Below, in pieces: positions 35,724 to 44,766 of a stretch of 64,000 nucleotides of DNA (within the stretch, counting starts at the first letter, position 1; every line of letters begins with the position of its first letter). Both the position numbers and the translations under genes were made by a program. Below the pieces are notes generated by a model. That model had not been told where the DNA came from, did no database searches, and saw nothing but the letters and a program-made list of their open reading frames with translations. Origin of the DNA: Lachnospiraceae bacterium (GTDB taxonomy: Bacteria; Bacillota; Clostridia; Lachnospirales; Lachnospiraceae). The stretch lies in the NCBI GenBank assembly GCA_902363835.1, contig CABJBM010000004.1:62001-126000 (forward strand), written 5' to 3'.

Positions 35724-36719
35724 GTGAGAGAAGAATACGAATATCAGTTAAGCAGTCCGGGCAGTTCCCTGTCCGGTGTTTGTGAAGCCTGGAACAAGGC
35801 GTATAATTTAAACAACAGCCAGATGGAATATGAGATACCGGAGACTGCAGGAAGCGGCAGGTTGATGGGGTTTTGTTCCGGCAGAAGGATACGGGTCATT
35901 GATTATGATATTAACTTTAGAAAACCGGTTGATATGACGGGATATTCCAGAACGCCCCATATGGATCTGCTGTTTTGTCTTGGAGAACAGACAGGCTGGG
36001 ATCTGCCTGAAACCAGGAAGGTTTTTTCTCTTTGCCCGGGAGAAAGCTATATCGGCACCAGCCATGAAACCAGGAAAAGGAGCGTGTTTTCGGCTGGGAC
36101 ACATATGCACATACTGGAAATCAAGATTCCCTTGGTAGATGTTCAGAACATTTATGAAAACATGGACAAAAGCGGGCTGGGAGGCAATTCCCCTTCAAAG
36201 ACTTTTCCTTCCGGGAAATACCGTCTTACCCCCTCCGTACAGGCAATGATACGGCAAATGTCAGACTGCCCTTATAAAGGGTATCTGCGTCAGCTTTACA
36301 TGGAAGGGAAGCTCCTTGAGCTGGTTGCCGTCTATCTCAGTGAGACAGTGCTTCAGACAGAAAATGATATTCTCCTTCCCTCCTTTTCAAAAGAAGATTT
36401 AAAATGTGTTTACCAGGCAAAGAAAATGCTTGATGAGGAGCCGCAGCGCAGTGATACCCTGTCCCAGCTTTCCAGGCGTGTTGGTTTAAACGAATACAAG
36501 CTGAAAAAGGGGTTTAAGGAAGCCTTTGGGATTTCCGTTCATTCTTATGTGATCCAGAAAAGGCTGGAGCTTGCCAAGACCATACTGGATATTGAAGATG
36601 TGACGGTAAGTGAGGCGGCCGGACGTGTGGGTTATGGAAATGTGAGCCATTTTGCGGCGGCTTTCCGTAAAAGGTATGGAACAAATCCCGGGCAGTATCT
36701 TCGGGATGTACGGGATTGA
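35724..36719 (+). CDS. AraC-family transcriptional regulator
   Basis: 331 residues, GTG start behind GAGG. The C-terminal ~100 residues carry two helix-turn-helix motifs (DTLSQLSRRVGLNEYKLKKGFKEAFG and VSEAAGRVGYGNVSHFAAAFRKRYGTNPGQYLRD). The N-terminal ~220 residues are a ligand-sensing domain like those of YbtA/PchR siderophore regulators. It is followed by an ECF/ABC module of the kind found in siderophore uptake loci, with a matching inverted repeat before each, so it probably activates that module and itself when a ferric siderophore or related ligand binds. Confidence 0.88.
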   Translation: MREEYEYQLSSPGSSLSGVCEAWNKAYNLNNSQMEYEIPETAGSGRLMGFCSGRRIRVIDYDINFRKPVDMTGYSRTPHMDLLFCLGEQTGWDLPETRKVFSLCPGESYIGTSHETRKRSVFSAGTHMHILEIKIPLVDVQNIYENMDKSGLGGNSPSKTFPSGKYRLTPSVQAMIRQMSDCPYKGYLRQLYMEGKLLELVAVYLSETVLQTENDILLPSFSKEDLKCVYQAKKMLDEEPQRSDTLSQLSRRVGLNEYKLKKGFKEAFGISVHSYVIQKRLELAKTILDIEDVTVSEAAGRVGYGNVSHFAAAFRKRYGTNPGQYLRDVRD

Positions 36720-36802
36720 CGGCAGTCATATATTTCTTTTTCCTGATACAGCCTGTAACTTTTTTCAGAGCTGCCAGAGACATGATATAAAGGCTGTATC
36801 AG

Positions 36803-36837
36803 ACAGGGAGTCTTTATTCAATGACCTCCCTGTTTTT
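36803..36837 (+). terminator. terminator after the AraC gene
   Basis: ACAGGGAG pairs with CTCCCTGT and is followed by TTTTTG. The longer repeat CTGATACAGCC...GGCTGTATCAG nearby adds structure. The rest of the gap to 37219 is AT-rich and shows no gene. Confidence 0.8.
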
Positions 36838-37151
36838 GTAAATCTTTAGGATGGTTTTAGGGGGTATTATATTATGCATTCATGTCTTACTTTATATTTC
36901 TTTGAAAGGTTTCTCATTTCCCTTATATTTCCTTGATGATATTGCTATTTATTATATCTATTTGCATGTCTTTTTCTGTATCATCTATTTCTTAAGTTTC
37001 ATCTCCAGATGACGGCTTTGAAGTCAAGGACTCCTTTAAAGGACTCCTCATTTGTATCCATTTCTCCCGTTTTGAGCGGAAAAATTCCTGTTTTGAGTAG
37101 AGAGCCTTGCCGGGCTTTTTTATAATGGTATCAAAGCAGTTTACCGGCCAG

Positions 37152-37171
37152 TTGGTTAGCAAGAGCTAACT
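37152..37171 (+). promoter_or_regulatory. second copy of the AraC-type inverted repeat
   Basis: TTGGTTAG-CAAGAG-CTAAC matches the site at 35651-35670 in 13 fixed positions with the same six-base spacer. It lies 49 bases before the first ECF-module gene. A TATAAT stands at 37121-37126, upstream of the repeat. Confidence 0.6.
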
Positions 37172-37219
37172 GAATGAAGCCTGAAACTGCCTTAATACAT
37201 ATTATATGGAGGTTTTGCA

Positions 37220-37497
37220 ATGAATGCAAAAGAGAATAAAGAAGTCAACAACATCCTTCGGGTAAAGGATTTCGCCACCATAGGAATTTTCAGCGCCATT
37301 ATGCTGGTGGTGTTTATTGCTTTTTCCATGATCACCGGCGCATCGTTATTTTTTAACATGATTTTAAATGCCGTGTGTGTGGCTTTTATACTGGCTCCGT
37401 TTTACGTTTACATGTGTTTAAAGGTTCAGAGGCCGGTTGTTTCCTTGCCAACCGGCTGATGAACAAGCATTTCAGAAAGAGCGGTCTGCTTAAATGA
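37220..37497 (+). pseudogene. ECF transporter S-component gene, internally deleted and frameshifted
   Basis: The start (ATG behind GGAGG) encodes about 70 residues like the N-terminus of Trep_Strep/MptD-type S components (LRVKDFATIGIFSAIMLVVFIAFSMITG...). The frame then stops at 37459. In another frame the 3' end reads NRLMNKHFRKSGLLK and stops at 37495-37497, overlapping the next ATG as ATGA. That tail looks like the natural C-terminus of such an S component (usually ~190 residues). So the middle ~100 residues appear lost with a frameshift. An alternative is a real 79-residue protein. Confidence 0.6.
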
Positions 37498-38069
37498 AGG
37501 CCCCTCTGTACTTTGATTTCCGTTCCAAAGCCGTCATATTGATCCTCACCATGGGGCTTGCTCCTGGTTTTTATGAAGGAAAGCCGGTTGCAAAGAGAAG
37601 GCGGAGGAAAAAGGCTTATTATGTGATGCAGAATACGGACTGCCAATTGTTTGGGGAAGATGTCCGGGAAGAATTAAGGCTTAACCAGACACATGAGGAT
37701 GATCATGAGATCGAAAAAATTTTAAAGCGGTATGGTCTGTGGGAATACAAGGACCGTCATCCCGCATCTTTATCCGGGGGCCAGAAACAGCGGCTTACAA
37801 TGGCGGTGGCAGATGTGATGGATCCGGATATACTGATCCTGGATGAACCCACAAGCGGGCTGGACGGCGAGAACATGCGCCGGATCTCAGTCCATTTAAA
37901 ACAACTGTCAAGGCTGGAAAAGACGCTGTTTGTCATAACCCATGATTATGAATTTGCGGTTTCCACCTGCAGCCGGGCAGTGGTGCTTTCAAAGGGCTGC
38001 TGTTCCCTGGATTTTCCGGTGTATGGAAACGAATCCAGGCTGCTCGCCTGTATGGAAGAAAGCATTTGA
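37494..38069 (+). pseudogene. EcfT/EcfA fusion remnant lacking Walker A
   Basis: 191 residues. The first ~24 (MKAPLYFDFRSKAVILILTMGLAP) look like the start of an EcfT membrane component. They then run directly into an ABC ATPase after its Walker A region (EGKPVAKRRRRKKAYYVMQNTDCQLFGEDV), with intact Q-loop, signature LSGGQKQRL, Walker B ILILDEPTSGLD and H-loop TH. Full-length loci have a separate ~230-residue EcfT and a ~480-residue double ATPase. This looks like one in-frame deletion that removed most of EcfT, the first ATPase and the P-loop. It cannot bind ATP normally. Confidence 0.65.
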
Positions 38070-38090
38070 TTGAAAGGAATGGACATAAGA

Positions 38091-39830
38091 ATGAAGAAAA
38101 TATTTACATTTGCAGCCGGATGCAGAGGAAAGCTGGCTGCTTCCGTGGTGTTTGCTGTTTTGAGCATTGCAGGAGGCATGATCCCATACTTTGCTGCGGC
38201 AGAAATAACCTATGAAATGATTGAAAACCAATATACTGTTTTGGGACTTGGCCTTCTGGTTCTGACCGCCTTTCTTGGCTACACGGTTAAGGTGGTCCTG
38301 GGCGCCGTTTCCACGGAGCTGTCCCATCAGGCGGCTTACCGGATCCTTGTATCCATCCGGACGGCACTGACGGCCAAGCTGTCAAGGGTTCCTCTTGGAT
38401 ATGTGACCGAGCGCCCATCCGGAGGGCTGAAAGCGGTTCTGGTAGATACGGTGGAAAAGCTGGAAGCCCCCTTTGCCCATCTGATTCCGGAAATGACGGC
38501 AAATCTCCTGGTTCCAACCGCTGTGTTTGTCTATCTGTTTTACCTGGACTACAGACTTGCCCTTCTGTCCCTTGTTACCATCCCTTTGGGGCTGGTGTTT
38601 TATATTCCTTTGATGAAGAAATATAAAAGGTATTATAAGAAAAATGTGGAAGCAGCAAATGAAATGAGCGCTCAGGCAGTGGAGTATATAAACGGGATCG
38701 AGGCAATTAAGGCATTCAACCAGTCTGCTGCCTCCTATGAAAGCTATGCAGGAGCGGTAAAAAACAGCTGCCAGGCAATTACGGAATTTTTCACGGTCAC
38801 CCTGCCGGAATATACGGCTTTGATGACCATACTCCTCTCCACCCTTTTGTTTGTATTGCCCTCTGCCTTGTATTTTTACGCTCAGGGCACTTTGGAGCTG
38901 TCAGCCATGCTGACCTGCATCATCCTTTCCTTTGGTCTGGCAGGCCCCTTAGTCCAGGCTATGAAGTATACGGATCACATCGCTTCCATGGGAACCATTA
39001 TGAACCAGGTGGCGGATATTTTGAAGGAAGAGGAGATGATAAGGCCTTCCGTTGGGCCGGATCTGAAGGATTACCCCATTGCCTTTGAAAAGGTTACCTT
39101 CGGATATCAGGATCAGGAGATTCTTCATGGCATTTCTTTTGAAGCAAAGCCAAAGGAAATGACTGCAATTGTGGGACCGTCGGGTTCCGGTAAATCAACC
39201 ATTGCAAAGCTGATCGCCGGATTCTGGGATGTGAACGGAGGGCAGATCACTCTGGGGGGAGTGGATGTAAGACGCCTGCCCCTTAAACAGGTGAGCAGCA
39301 TTATTTCCTATGTGTCACAGGACAATTTTTTGTTTCACTTATCCATACGGGATAATATAAGGATAGGAAAACCAGGGGCAACGGATGAGGAAATTGTGGA
39401 AGCGGCCAGGAAGGCCAGCTGTCATGAGTTCATCCAGTCCCTGGAACATGGATATGATACCCTGGTGGGAGAAGGCGGGGGCCAGCTTTCCGGCGGAGAA
39501 CGTCAGCGCATTTCCATTGCAAGGGCTATTTTAAAAAACAGTCCGGTGATTCTCCTTGATGAGGCCACTGCTTACACGGATCCGGAAAATGAAGCAATTA
39601 TCCAGCAGTCGGTTTCCAGGCTTGTCCGGGGGAAAACCCTCATTGTCATTGCCCACAGGCTTTCCACCATATCCTCCGCAGACAAGATCATTGTGGTAAA
39701 TGACGGGCGGATTGAAAGCCAGGGCACTCATGAGCAGCTTCTTGCCGGCAGTGCCATGTACCGCAGCATGTGGAATGCCCACATCGGTTCCAGGGATATT
39801 GATTCGGAGGAGAGGAGGAAGGAACAATGA
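38091..39830 (+). CDS. ABC transporter, fused permease-ATPase (YbtP/IrtA-like)
   Basis: About 579 residues. Six membrane helices lie in the first ~300 residues. The ATPase follows, with Walker A GPSGSGKST, signature LSGGERQRISIARA and Walker B VILLDEATAY. Exporter-type half-transporters of this kind act as ferric-siderophore importers in yersiniabactin, mycobactin and equibactin loci, and the AraC/ECF context supports that. Bacitracin-like export is an alternative. I chose the ATG at 38091. Upstream in-frame TTG/ATG codons overlap the ribosome site. It pairs with the next gene (four-base overlap). Confidence 0.85.
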   Translation: MKKIFTFAAGCRGKLAASVVFAVLSIAGGMIPYFAAAEITYEMIENQYTVLGLGLLVLTAFLGYTVKVVLGAVSTELSHQAAYRILVSIRTALTAKLSRVPLGYVTERPSGGLKAVLVDTVEKLEAPFAHLIPEMTANLLVPTAVFVYLFYLDYRLALLSLVTIPLGLVFYIPLMKKYKRYYKKNVEAANEMSAQAVEYINGIEAIKAFNQSAASYESYAGAVKNSCQAITEFFTVTLPEYTALMTILLSTLLFVLPSALYFYAQGTLELSAMLTCIILSFGLAGPLVQAMKYTDHIASMGTIMNQVADILKEEEMIRPSVGPDLKDYPIAFEKVTFGYQDQEILHGISFEAKPKEMTAIVGPSGSGKSTIAKLIAGFWDVNGGQITLGGVDVRRLPLKQVSSIISYVSQDNFLFHLSIRDNIRIGKPGATDEEIVEAARKASCHEFIQSLEHGYDTLVGEGGGQLSGGERQRISIARAILKNSPVILLDEATAYTDPENEAIIQQSVSRLVRGKTLIVIAHRLSTISSADKIIVVNDGRIESQGTHEQLLAGSAMYRSMWNAHIGSRDIDSEERRKEQ

Positions 39831-41584
39831 TCCAGATACTAAAAAAGATTCTTTATTTTTCAGGCAGGCATAAGGGCCAGTTGGTCCGGGGGGTTTGGTA
39901 TCATATTTTCTACTCTGTCTTTGAAGCACTTCCGGTGGCAGGAATCTTATACAGTCTGACTGCCATTGCAGAAAACAGAGCAAAGGGGACCCCCCTTCCC
40001 ATGAAGGTGGTTTTTATCACTTTGGGAATTATGCTTTTCAGCGTTGCAGGCAGGATGGTGTTTCATTATCTGGCAAACAGGGAAAGCAGTGTTGCCTGTT
40101 TCTCCATGTGCGGGGATCAGCGGATTGCAATCGGGGAACGGTTAAAGCGTATGCCAATGGGATTTTTTAATACCAACAGTTTGGGAGAGATCACCTCATC
40201 CGTAACAACCACCATGAATGAGATAGAAGCCATGGCAGGTACGGCGATCACCAACATTGTGGTCGGCCTTGTCCATGCGGTCATCCTCACCCTGGTGATC
40301 ACCCTGTTTCACTGGAAAATCGGCCTGATCTCTTTTGCTGCTATTCTTCTGGGACTTTGGGTCAATGGATTCATTCAAAAAAAGAGCATGGAAATCGCGC
40401 CTGAAAAGCAAAACATTCAGGCATCCCTGTCTTCAGCAGTGCTGGAGTATATTCAGGGAATTTCCGTTGTAAAGGCCTATGGGCTGGGAGAGACCTCCAA
40501 CCGCACCGTAGACGGGGCCATAGGGGAAAGCTGCCGTCAGAATCTCCGCTTTGAACGGCTCTTCACCGTGCTTACAGCCTTTTACAGCTATATTTTCAAG
40601 GCTGCCGCGTGCGCAGTGCTGATGGCGGCGTGCTGCTTATTTGCCGGAGGCGAGCTTTCCCTTTCCAATGCCCTTACAATTGTAATTTCCAGCTTTGTCA
40701 TGTATTCCTATATTGAGGGGGTGGGAGGAAGCGCTTCGCTTCTGGAATTGCTGGATGACAACCTAAACCGTATTCAGGCGGTATATGAGGCTCCTGTTCT
40801 GGATGAAGACGGTACGGACATTCATCCGGATCATTTTGATATTGAATTTAAGGATGTAAGCTTTTCCTATGATACGAGAAAAATACTGGATCATGTTGAC
40901 TTAAAGATCCCGGAAAGGACCACGGCTGCCATTGTAGGGCCTTCAGGAGGCGGAAAAAGTACCTTGTGCAGCCTGATTGCACGCTTTTGGGATGTGAATT
41001 CCGGAGAAGTCCTTTTAAATGGCAGAAATGTAAAGGACTACACATCAGACAGCCTGTTAAGGAACATCAGCATTGTTTTCCAGAACGTTTATCTTTTCCG
41101 GGGAACCATTGCGGATAACATCCGGTTCGGCAGGCCGGGAGCTGCCATGGAAGAAGTTATGGAGGCAGCGAAAAAGGCCTGCTGCCATGAGTTTATCATG
41201 GAACTTCCCAAGGGGTATGATACCCTGGTTGGGGAAGGAGGAGGAAGCCTTTCCGGTGGGCAGAAGCAGAGAATTTCCATTGCCAGGGCTATTTTAAAGG
41301 ATGCGCCTATTATCATTCTTGATGAGGCTACCTCAAGTGTGGATCCTGAAAATGAGCTGCAGCTTCAGAATGCCATAGAGGAGCTGACAAAACAGAAGAC
41401 CGTTATCATGATTGCCCACCGCCTTACCACCGTGCGCCATGCGGATCAGATATTGGTGCTGAGCGGAGGGAAAATCGCGGAGCGGGGCAGGCATGAGGAA
41501 CTGGCAGCCAAAGACGGCTTATACCGGGAATTTTTACAGGTCAGAAAGCAGGCCATTGGCTGGAGCCTGGACAAAACCCCCTGA
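39827..41584 (+). CDS. ABC transporter, fused permease-ATPase (YbtQ/IrtB-like)
   Basis: 585 residues, the second half-transporter. Six membrane helices are followed by Walker A GPSGGGKST, signature LSGGQKQRISIARA and Walker B IIILDEATSS. The start overlaps the previous stop (ATGA), implying a heterodimer. All functional motifs are intact, in contrast to the broken ECF genes just upstream. A long hairpin terminator follows. Confidence 0.87.
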   Translation: MIQILKKILYFSGRHKGQLVRGVWYHIFYSVFEALPVAGILYSLTAIAENRAKGTPLPMKVVFITLGIMLFSVAGRMVFHYLANRESSVACFSMCGDQRIAIGERLKRMPMGFFNTNSLGEITSSVTTTMNEIEAMAGTAITNIVVGLVHAVILTLVITLFHWKIGLISFAAILLGLWVNGFIQKKSMEIAPEKQNIQASLSSAVLEYIQGISVVKAYGLGETSNRTVDGAIGESCRQNLRFERLFTVLTAFYSYIFKAAACAVLMAACCLFAGGELSLSNALTIVISSFVMYSYIEGVGGSASLLELLDDNLNRIQAVYEAPVLDEDGTDIHPDHFDIEFKDVSFSYDTRKILDHVDLKIPERTTAAIVGPSGGGKSTLCSLIARFWDVNSGEVLLNGRNVKDYTSDSLLRNISIVFQNVYLFRGTIADNIRFGRPGAAMEEVMEAAKKACCHEFIMELPKGYDTLVGEGGGSLSGGQKQRISIARAILKDAPIIILDEATSSVDPENELQLQNAIEELTKQKTVIMIAHRLTTVRHADQILVLSGGKIAERGRHEELAAKDGLYREFLQVRKQAIGWSLDKTP

Positions 41585-41631
41585 TCAGCCTGATTGTTCT
41601 GCTGTGTTTCAGCGGGACGGGAATATTTGGA

Positions 41632-41679
41632 GCCGTGGAAAGGATTGTTTCACACAGACAATCCTTTCCACGGCTTTTC
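41632..41679 (+). terminator. terminator of the ABC operon
   Basis: A perfect 17-base stem (GCCGTGGAAAGGATTGT with its complement, nine-base loop) is followed by TTTTCT. Confidence 0.85.
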
Positions 41680-41805
41680 TAGAATTCCGGGCCCTGTTTC
41701 CGTAATCTTTGTTACATTTCTTTCTTTTCTTTATGGTATTTCCATGGTAAATTATAGGGAAGCAGGAAGACAACCACAATAAACGGTTAAAAGGCAGGTG
41801 CAAAT

Positions 41806-41949
41806 ATGAAATGGAACGATAGCTTTCACCCTTATGCAACCATTACCGGAGGTACCATCATATTGTCAGGGATTCTTATGTTTAATTTTGGAGGAAAAAT
41901 CTATGGAAGTTTACATCCCCTTATTCATAAAAAACCTTCAGCGGAATAA
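41806..41949 (+). pseudogene. EamA/DMT-type transporter remnant (47 codons)
   Basis: An ATG behind AAAGGCAGG opens a 47-residue frame. It begins MKWNDSFHPYATIT, like the start of EamA-family permeases, and runs straight into GGTIILSGILMFNFGGKIYG, like their last helix. Normal EamA proteins have ~290 residues and ten helices, so about 240 residues seem to be missing in frame. It could instead be a genuine small membrane protein. It overlaps the next gene in a different frame. Confidence 0.45.
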
Positions 41950-42238
41950 CATGGCAGGTTTCCTTGTTCAGGATAAAAAGGAGCTTCGGGATCTTTTGAG
42001 AAAGCTTATAGCAGATGGGACGGCCGTGGGCTGCGGGGATTCGGTTACCCTTGAACAGATGGGAGTGTTTGAAGATTTAAGGAAACGGCTTAACAAGGCA
42101 ACCCCCTGTGCGTCCCTTGGACGCTGCATAGACTGCAGGCACAAGGAAAGAATCTGCAATGACTTTGTTTTGATTGCAGGTCAGTTTATAAAGGACAGGA
42201 TCAAGGTGATCCTTGTTAATGAGGAACTGGGTTATTGA
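41903..42238 (+). pseudogene. LUD-domain (lactate-utilization-type) protein with internal deletion
   Basis: 111 residues from an ATG with an excellent GGAGG site. The first ~60 match the start of LUD/DUF162 proteins (RKLIADGTAVGCGDSVTLEQMGVFEDLR). The next residues jump to the family's C-terminus (RLNKATPCASLGRCIDCRHKERICNDFVLIAGQFIKDRIKVILVNEELGY). Family members have ~210 residues, so roughly 100 central residues are absent while the frame is kept. The Cys cluster near the end remains. It is probably non-functional as a LUD protein, but translation may continue. Confidence 0.65.
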
Positions 42239-42253
42239 GAAGCCCAGTTCCAT
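42223..42253 (+). terminator. terminator of the LUD-remnant gene
   Basis: GGAACTGGG pairs with CCCAGTTCC across the stop codon and is followed by a short AT-rich stretch. The convergent minus-strand permease gene ends 14 bases on. Confidence 0.6.
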
Positions 42254-42266
42254 TATTATACCATTT

Positions 42267-43067
42267 TTATGAAGCACACAAATCTTTTCTTTCGTAAAAT
42301 CCGGCTGCCATGGAACAGCAGGCCAGAATGAGCCCTAATGAAAGCAGGGTGTAAAATGGGCTTAACCCGTTTTCTGAAACCCATACCACATTAAAATAAC
42401 TGATGGGTGTCAGCACATTCAGAAAGTTCCTTATGCCGGCATAATCAAGGGCAAAGCTGATCCCATAGAACGCTGTTACCGCAAGCATTGTAAAAAGGCT
42501 TGCGGCTTTATAATTTTTTGCAAGGCTGGAGATGAAAAGCCCTGTGGCGAAAAGCACTATTTGTGTAAGAAACATTCCGGCTGTTGCAGCGATGTGGGTG
42601 GGGGTAATGCCCGGATCTCCCAGGGGCAGGATAATGCATAAATACGACATGATACCAGCGGTCAGGGAAAATATCCCAAGGTTTGTTATGGCTGCTCCGA
42701 TTTTTGCCCATATGATGCTGGAACGCTTATAAGGCTTTGAAAACAGGAACTCACCGGTGCCAAATTTTTCTTCCCTGGCAACGGCAAATACTCCTGAAAA
42801 TCCTGCATAAAAGAAGGCCAGCAGGCCGGTCCAGAATACCATGCACTGATAAGCTCCAAGAGGAGTGTCAACTTTTACCCCGTTCAGTCCGAATAAAATC
42901 AAAATGATTTTTGGCAGACTACCCGTCATTGCTGCGATTTCCCCCATTGTATCCTTCAGCACAATAAATTCGATTGCCGCAAACCCTGTAAGCATTACAA
43001 TCAACACCAGCCATATCACCAGCAGCTTTCTCGTCAGTCTCAGCTCTTTTAAATAAATCGTCTTCAT
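42267..43067 (-). CDS. ABC-2 type permease
   Basis: About 266 residues with six membrane helices, beginning MKTIYLKELRLTRKLLVIWLVLIVMLTG. The motif VAREEKFGTGEFLFSKPYKRSSIIWAK is typical of ABC-2 exporters' central loop. I chose the ATG at 43067, preceded by TTGGAGG. The longer frame from 43166 lies inside the preceding gene. It is the last gene of the operon led by the TetR and Rph-like genes. Confidence 0.87.
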   Translation of the reverse strand: MKTIYLKELRLTRKLLVIWLVLIVMLTGFAAIEFIVLKDTMGEIAAMTGSLPKIILILFGLNGVKVDTPLGAYQCMVFWTGLLAFFYAGFSGVFAVAREEKFGTGEFLFSKPYKRSSIIWAKIGAAITNLGIFSLTAGIMSYLCIILPLGDPGITPTHIAATAGMFLTQIVLFATGLFISSLAKNYKAASLFTMLAVTAFYGISFALDYAGIRNFLNVLTPISYFNVVWVSENGLSPFYTLLSLGLILACCSMAAGFYERKDLCAS

Positions 43068-43069
43068 GT

Positions 43070-43867
43070 TCAGCCTCCAAATACAACGTCTTTTTTTCGA
43101 AATGTCCTGCAGCTGATCAGCAGCAATCCACTGCCAAGAATCACATACCACACCATATAATTCCACTGGTAAGCTCCGGTTTTAATGATGCTCCCAGGAT
43201 CAAAGAACCCAAAAGGAGTGAAATAGCCAAGTACCGGCGCATGAATCTTCTTTGACATGGAGCTTAGGCAAAAGAAGGCAAACATGGTGCAGGAGGACAG
43301 GAGCACAGGTGTTCCCGTATTGGAGAAAAATGTTCCTGCGGCTGCACCGAAAACCACAAACATCAGCTCCACCAGCACAAGGGATATCCCTAGGAGGAGA
43401 AACGCTGTCCAGTCAACGGAGATGTCTTTTATTTTCAGAAGGGTGAGGGCCGCTCCTATAATATAGGATGTTCCCACAATCAGGCTGTCTGCCGCTGAGG
43501 CAAGAAATTTGCTCCAAAAGACCCTGTTCCTGGAATGAGGCTTTGTCAGCAGAAATTCTGCTGATCTGTTTCCATATTCCTTTGTGTGAGAGGAAAAGGC
43601 AATGCTCATTCCATGGATTGCCGCTGCTGTCATGGCAAAGCTGTTTAAAAAACTGAACATGCCAAGAGGGGTCATTACTAAGGCAGCGCTGATTCCCAAT
43701 GCTTCAAACATGGGGTTGTTATCCAATGCCTTTGTCATCAGGACATCGGTCCCTGAGATAAAACCAAGGTACGTGGGCAGCATCAGGAAAATCAACCCGC
43801 CCATGGACAGGGACCAGATAATAATATTATTCTTTAACTGTTTCAGTTCATATTTAAATACAGTCAT
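43070..43867 (-). CDS. ABC-2 type permease
   Basis: About 265 residues and six membrane helices, paralogous in layout to the next permease (KEYGNRSAEFLLTKPHSRNRVFWSKFLAS in the central loop). Together they probably form the membrane part of an exporter driven by the upstream ATPase. The ATG at 43867 follows GTGAAGGGG. An in-frame GTG lies three codons earlier. There is no gap worth the name to either neighbour. Confidence 0.86.
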   Translation of the reverse strand: MTVFKYELKQLKNNIIIWSLSMGGLIFLMLPTYLGFISGTDVLMTKALDNNPMFEALGISAALVMTPLGMFSFLNSFAMTAAAIHGMSIAFSSHTKEYGNRSAEFLLTKPHSRNRVFWSKFLASAADSLIVGTSYIIGAALTLLKIKDISVDWTAFLLLGISLVLVELMFVVFGAAAGTFFSNTGTPVLLSSCTMFAFFCLSSMSKKIHAPVLGYFTPFGFFDPGSIIKTGAYQWNYMVWYVILGSGLLLISCRTFRKKDVVFGG

Positions 43868-43877
43868 CCCCTTCACC

Positions 43878-44750
43878 TCACCTGTAATAGTGCATAAAGA
43901 TTTCTTCCAATGCCGGTTCTTCGATGAATAAGTCGCGGACCTTTAAGGCGGAAAGCTTTGCAAGGGCCTCGCCCATATTCCCCATGAACAAGAATGAAGC
44001 GGTACTGCCCTCCTGACGGTAATTGGTAACGCCTTTGAAATCAAAATAACCTGCCGGTATTTCCTCTGCCGTAACGCTGATCTTTTTATGGCTGTTGGCC
44101 CGAAGTTCACTGATCTTTTGTACGCCGATCATTTTTCCGTCTTTTAAAATTGCCACCCGGTCGCAGATTTTCTGTACTTCTGACAGGACATGGGAGGAAA
44201 AGAAGATGGTTGCGCCCCGTTTATTTTCTTCTTTTAAAATTGTGAAAAATTCCTGCTGGATCAGCGGGTCTAAGCCGCTGGTGGGTTCGTCTAACAAAAT
44301 GAGCCTGGGAGAGTGGATCAGGGCGCACAGGATTCCAGCCTTTTTCTTGTTACCCAGAGATAAGTCTGCGATTTTACGGGTTAAATCCAGGTCCAGGCGC
44401 CTGGAAAGCTCCTTTATTTTGTCATTGCTTTTTACGCCGTATAAATCTGCTGCGTATTTTACCAGCTCCCGGACCGTCATATTGTCATAATAGGCGGATT
44501 CTCCGGGTAGGTATCCCACATCCTTTGCGATTTCCGCAGCCTGTTTGATGCAGTCTTTGCCAAAAATCTCCGCACTGCCGGAGGTGGGATGGATTAATGC
44601 CAAAAGAGTGCGGATGGTAGTGGATTTGCCGGCCCCATTTGGTCCGATAAAGCCGAAAATTTCCCCTTCCTCTACGGAAAAGCTGACATTATCAATACCC
44701 CTGTGTTTTCCATAGCTTTTGGTCAGGTTTTTTATAGAAATTGCGTTCAC
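43878..44750 (-). CDS. ABC exporter ATPase
   Basis: About 290 residues: Walker A GPNGAGKST, Q-loop region YLPGESAYY, signature LSLGNKKKAGI, Walker B LILLDEPTSGLD, H-loop SSHVLSE. Its ~75 C-terminal residues are of the type seen in drug or bacteriocin exporters. The GTG at 44750 has AAAGGAGG at ideal spacing, and the longer frame to 44783 does not. It lies 16 bases after the Rph-like gene. Confidence 0.9.
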   Translation of the reverse strand: MNAISIKNLTKSYGKHRGIDNVSFSVEEGEIFGFIGPNGAGKSTTIRTLLALIHPTSGSAEIFGKDCIKQAAEIAKDVGYLPGESAYYDNMTVRELVKYAADLYGVKSNDKIKELSRRLDLDLTRKIADLSLGNKKKAGILCALIHSPRLILLDEPTSGLDPLIQQEFFTILKEENKRGATIFFSSHVLSEVQKICDRVAILKDGKMIGVQKISELRANSHKKISVTAEEIPAGYFDFKGVTNYRQEGSTASFLFMGNMGEALAKLSALKVRDLFIEEPALEEIFMHYYR

Positions 44751-44766
44751 TGGTGCGCCTCCTTTT

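Noticed and set aside
36720..37219. possible small RNA or repeat array in the 500-base gap after the AraC gene
   Set aside because: Apart from one terminator, one long inverted repeat and the operator, I saw only AT-rich sequence. There is no regular repeat spacing, so it is not a CRISPR.
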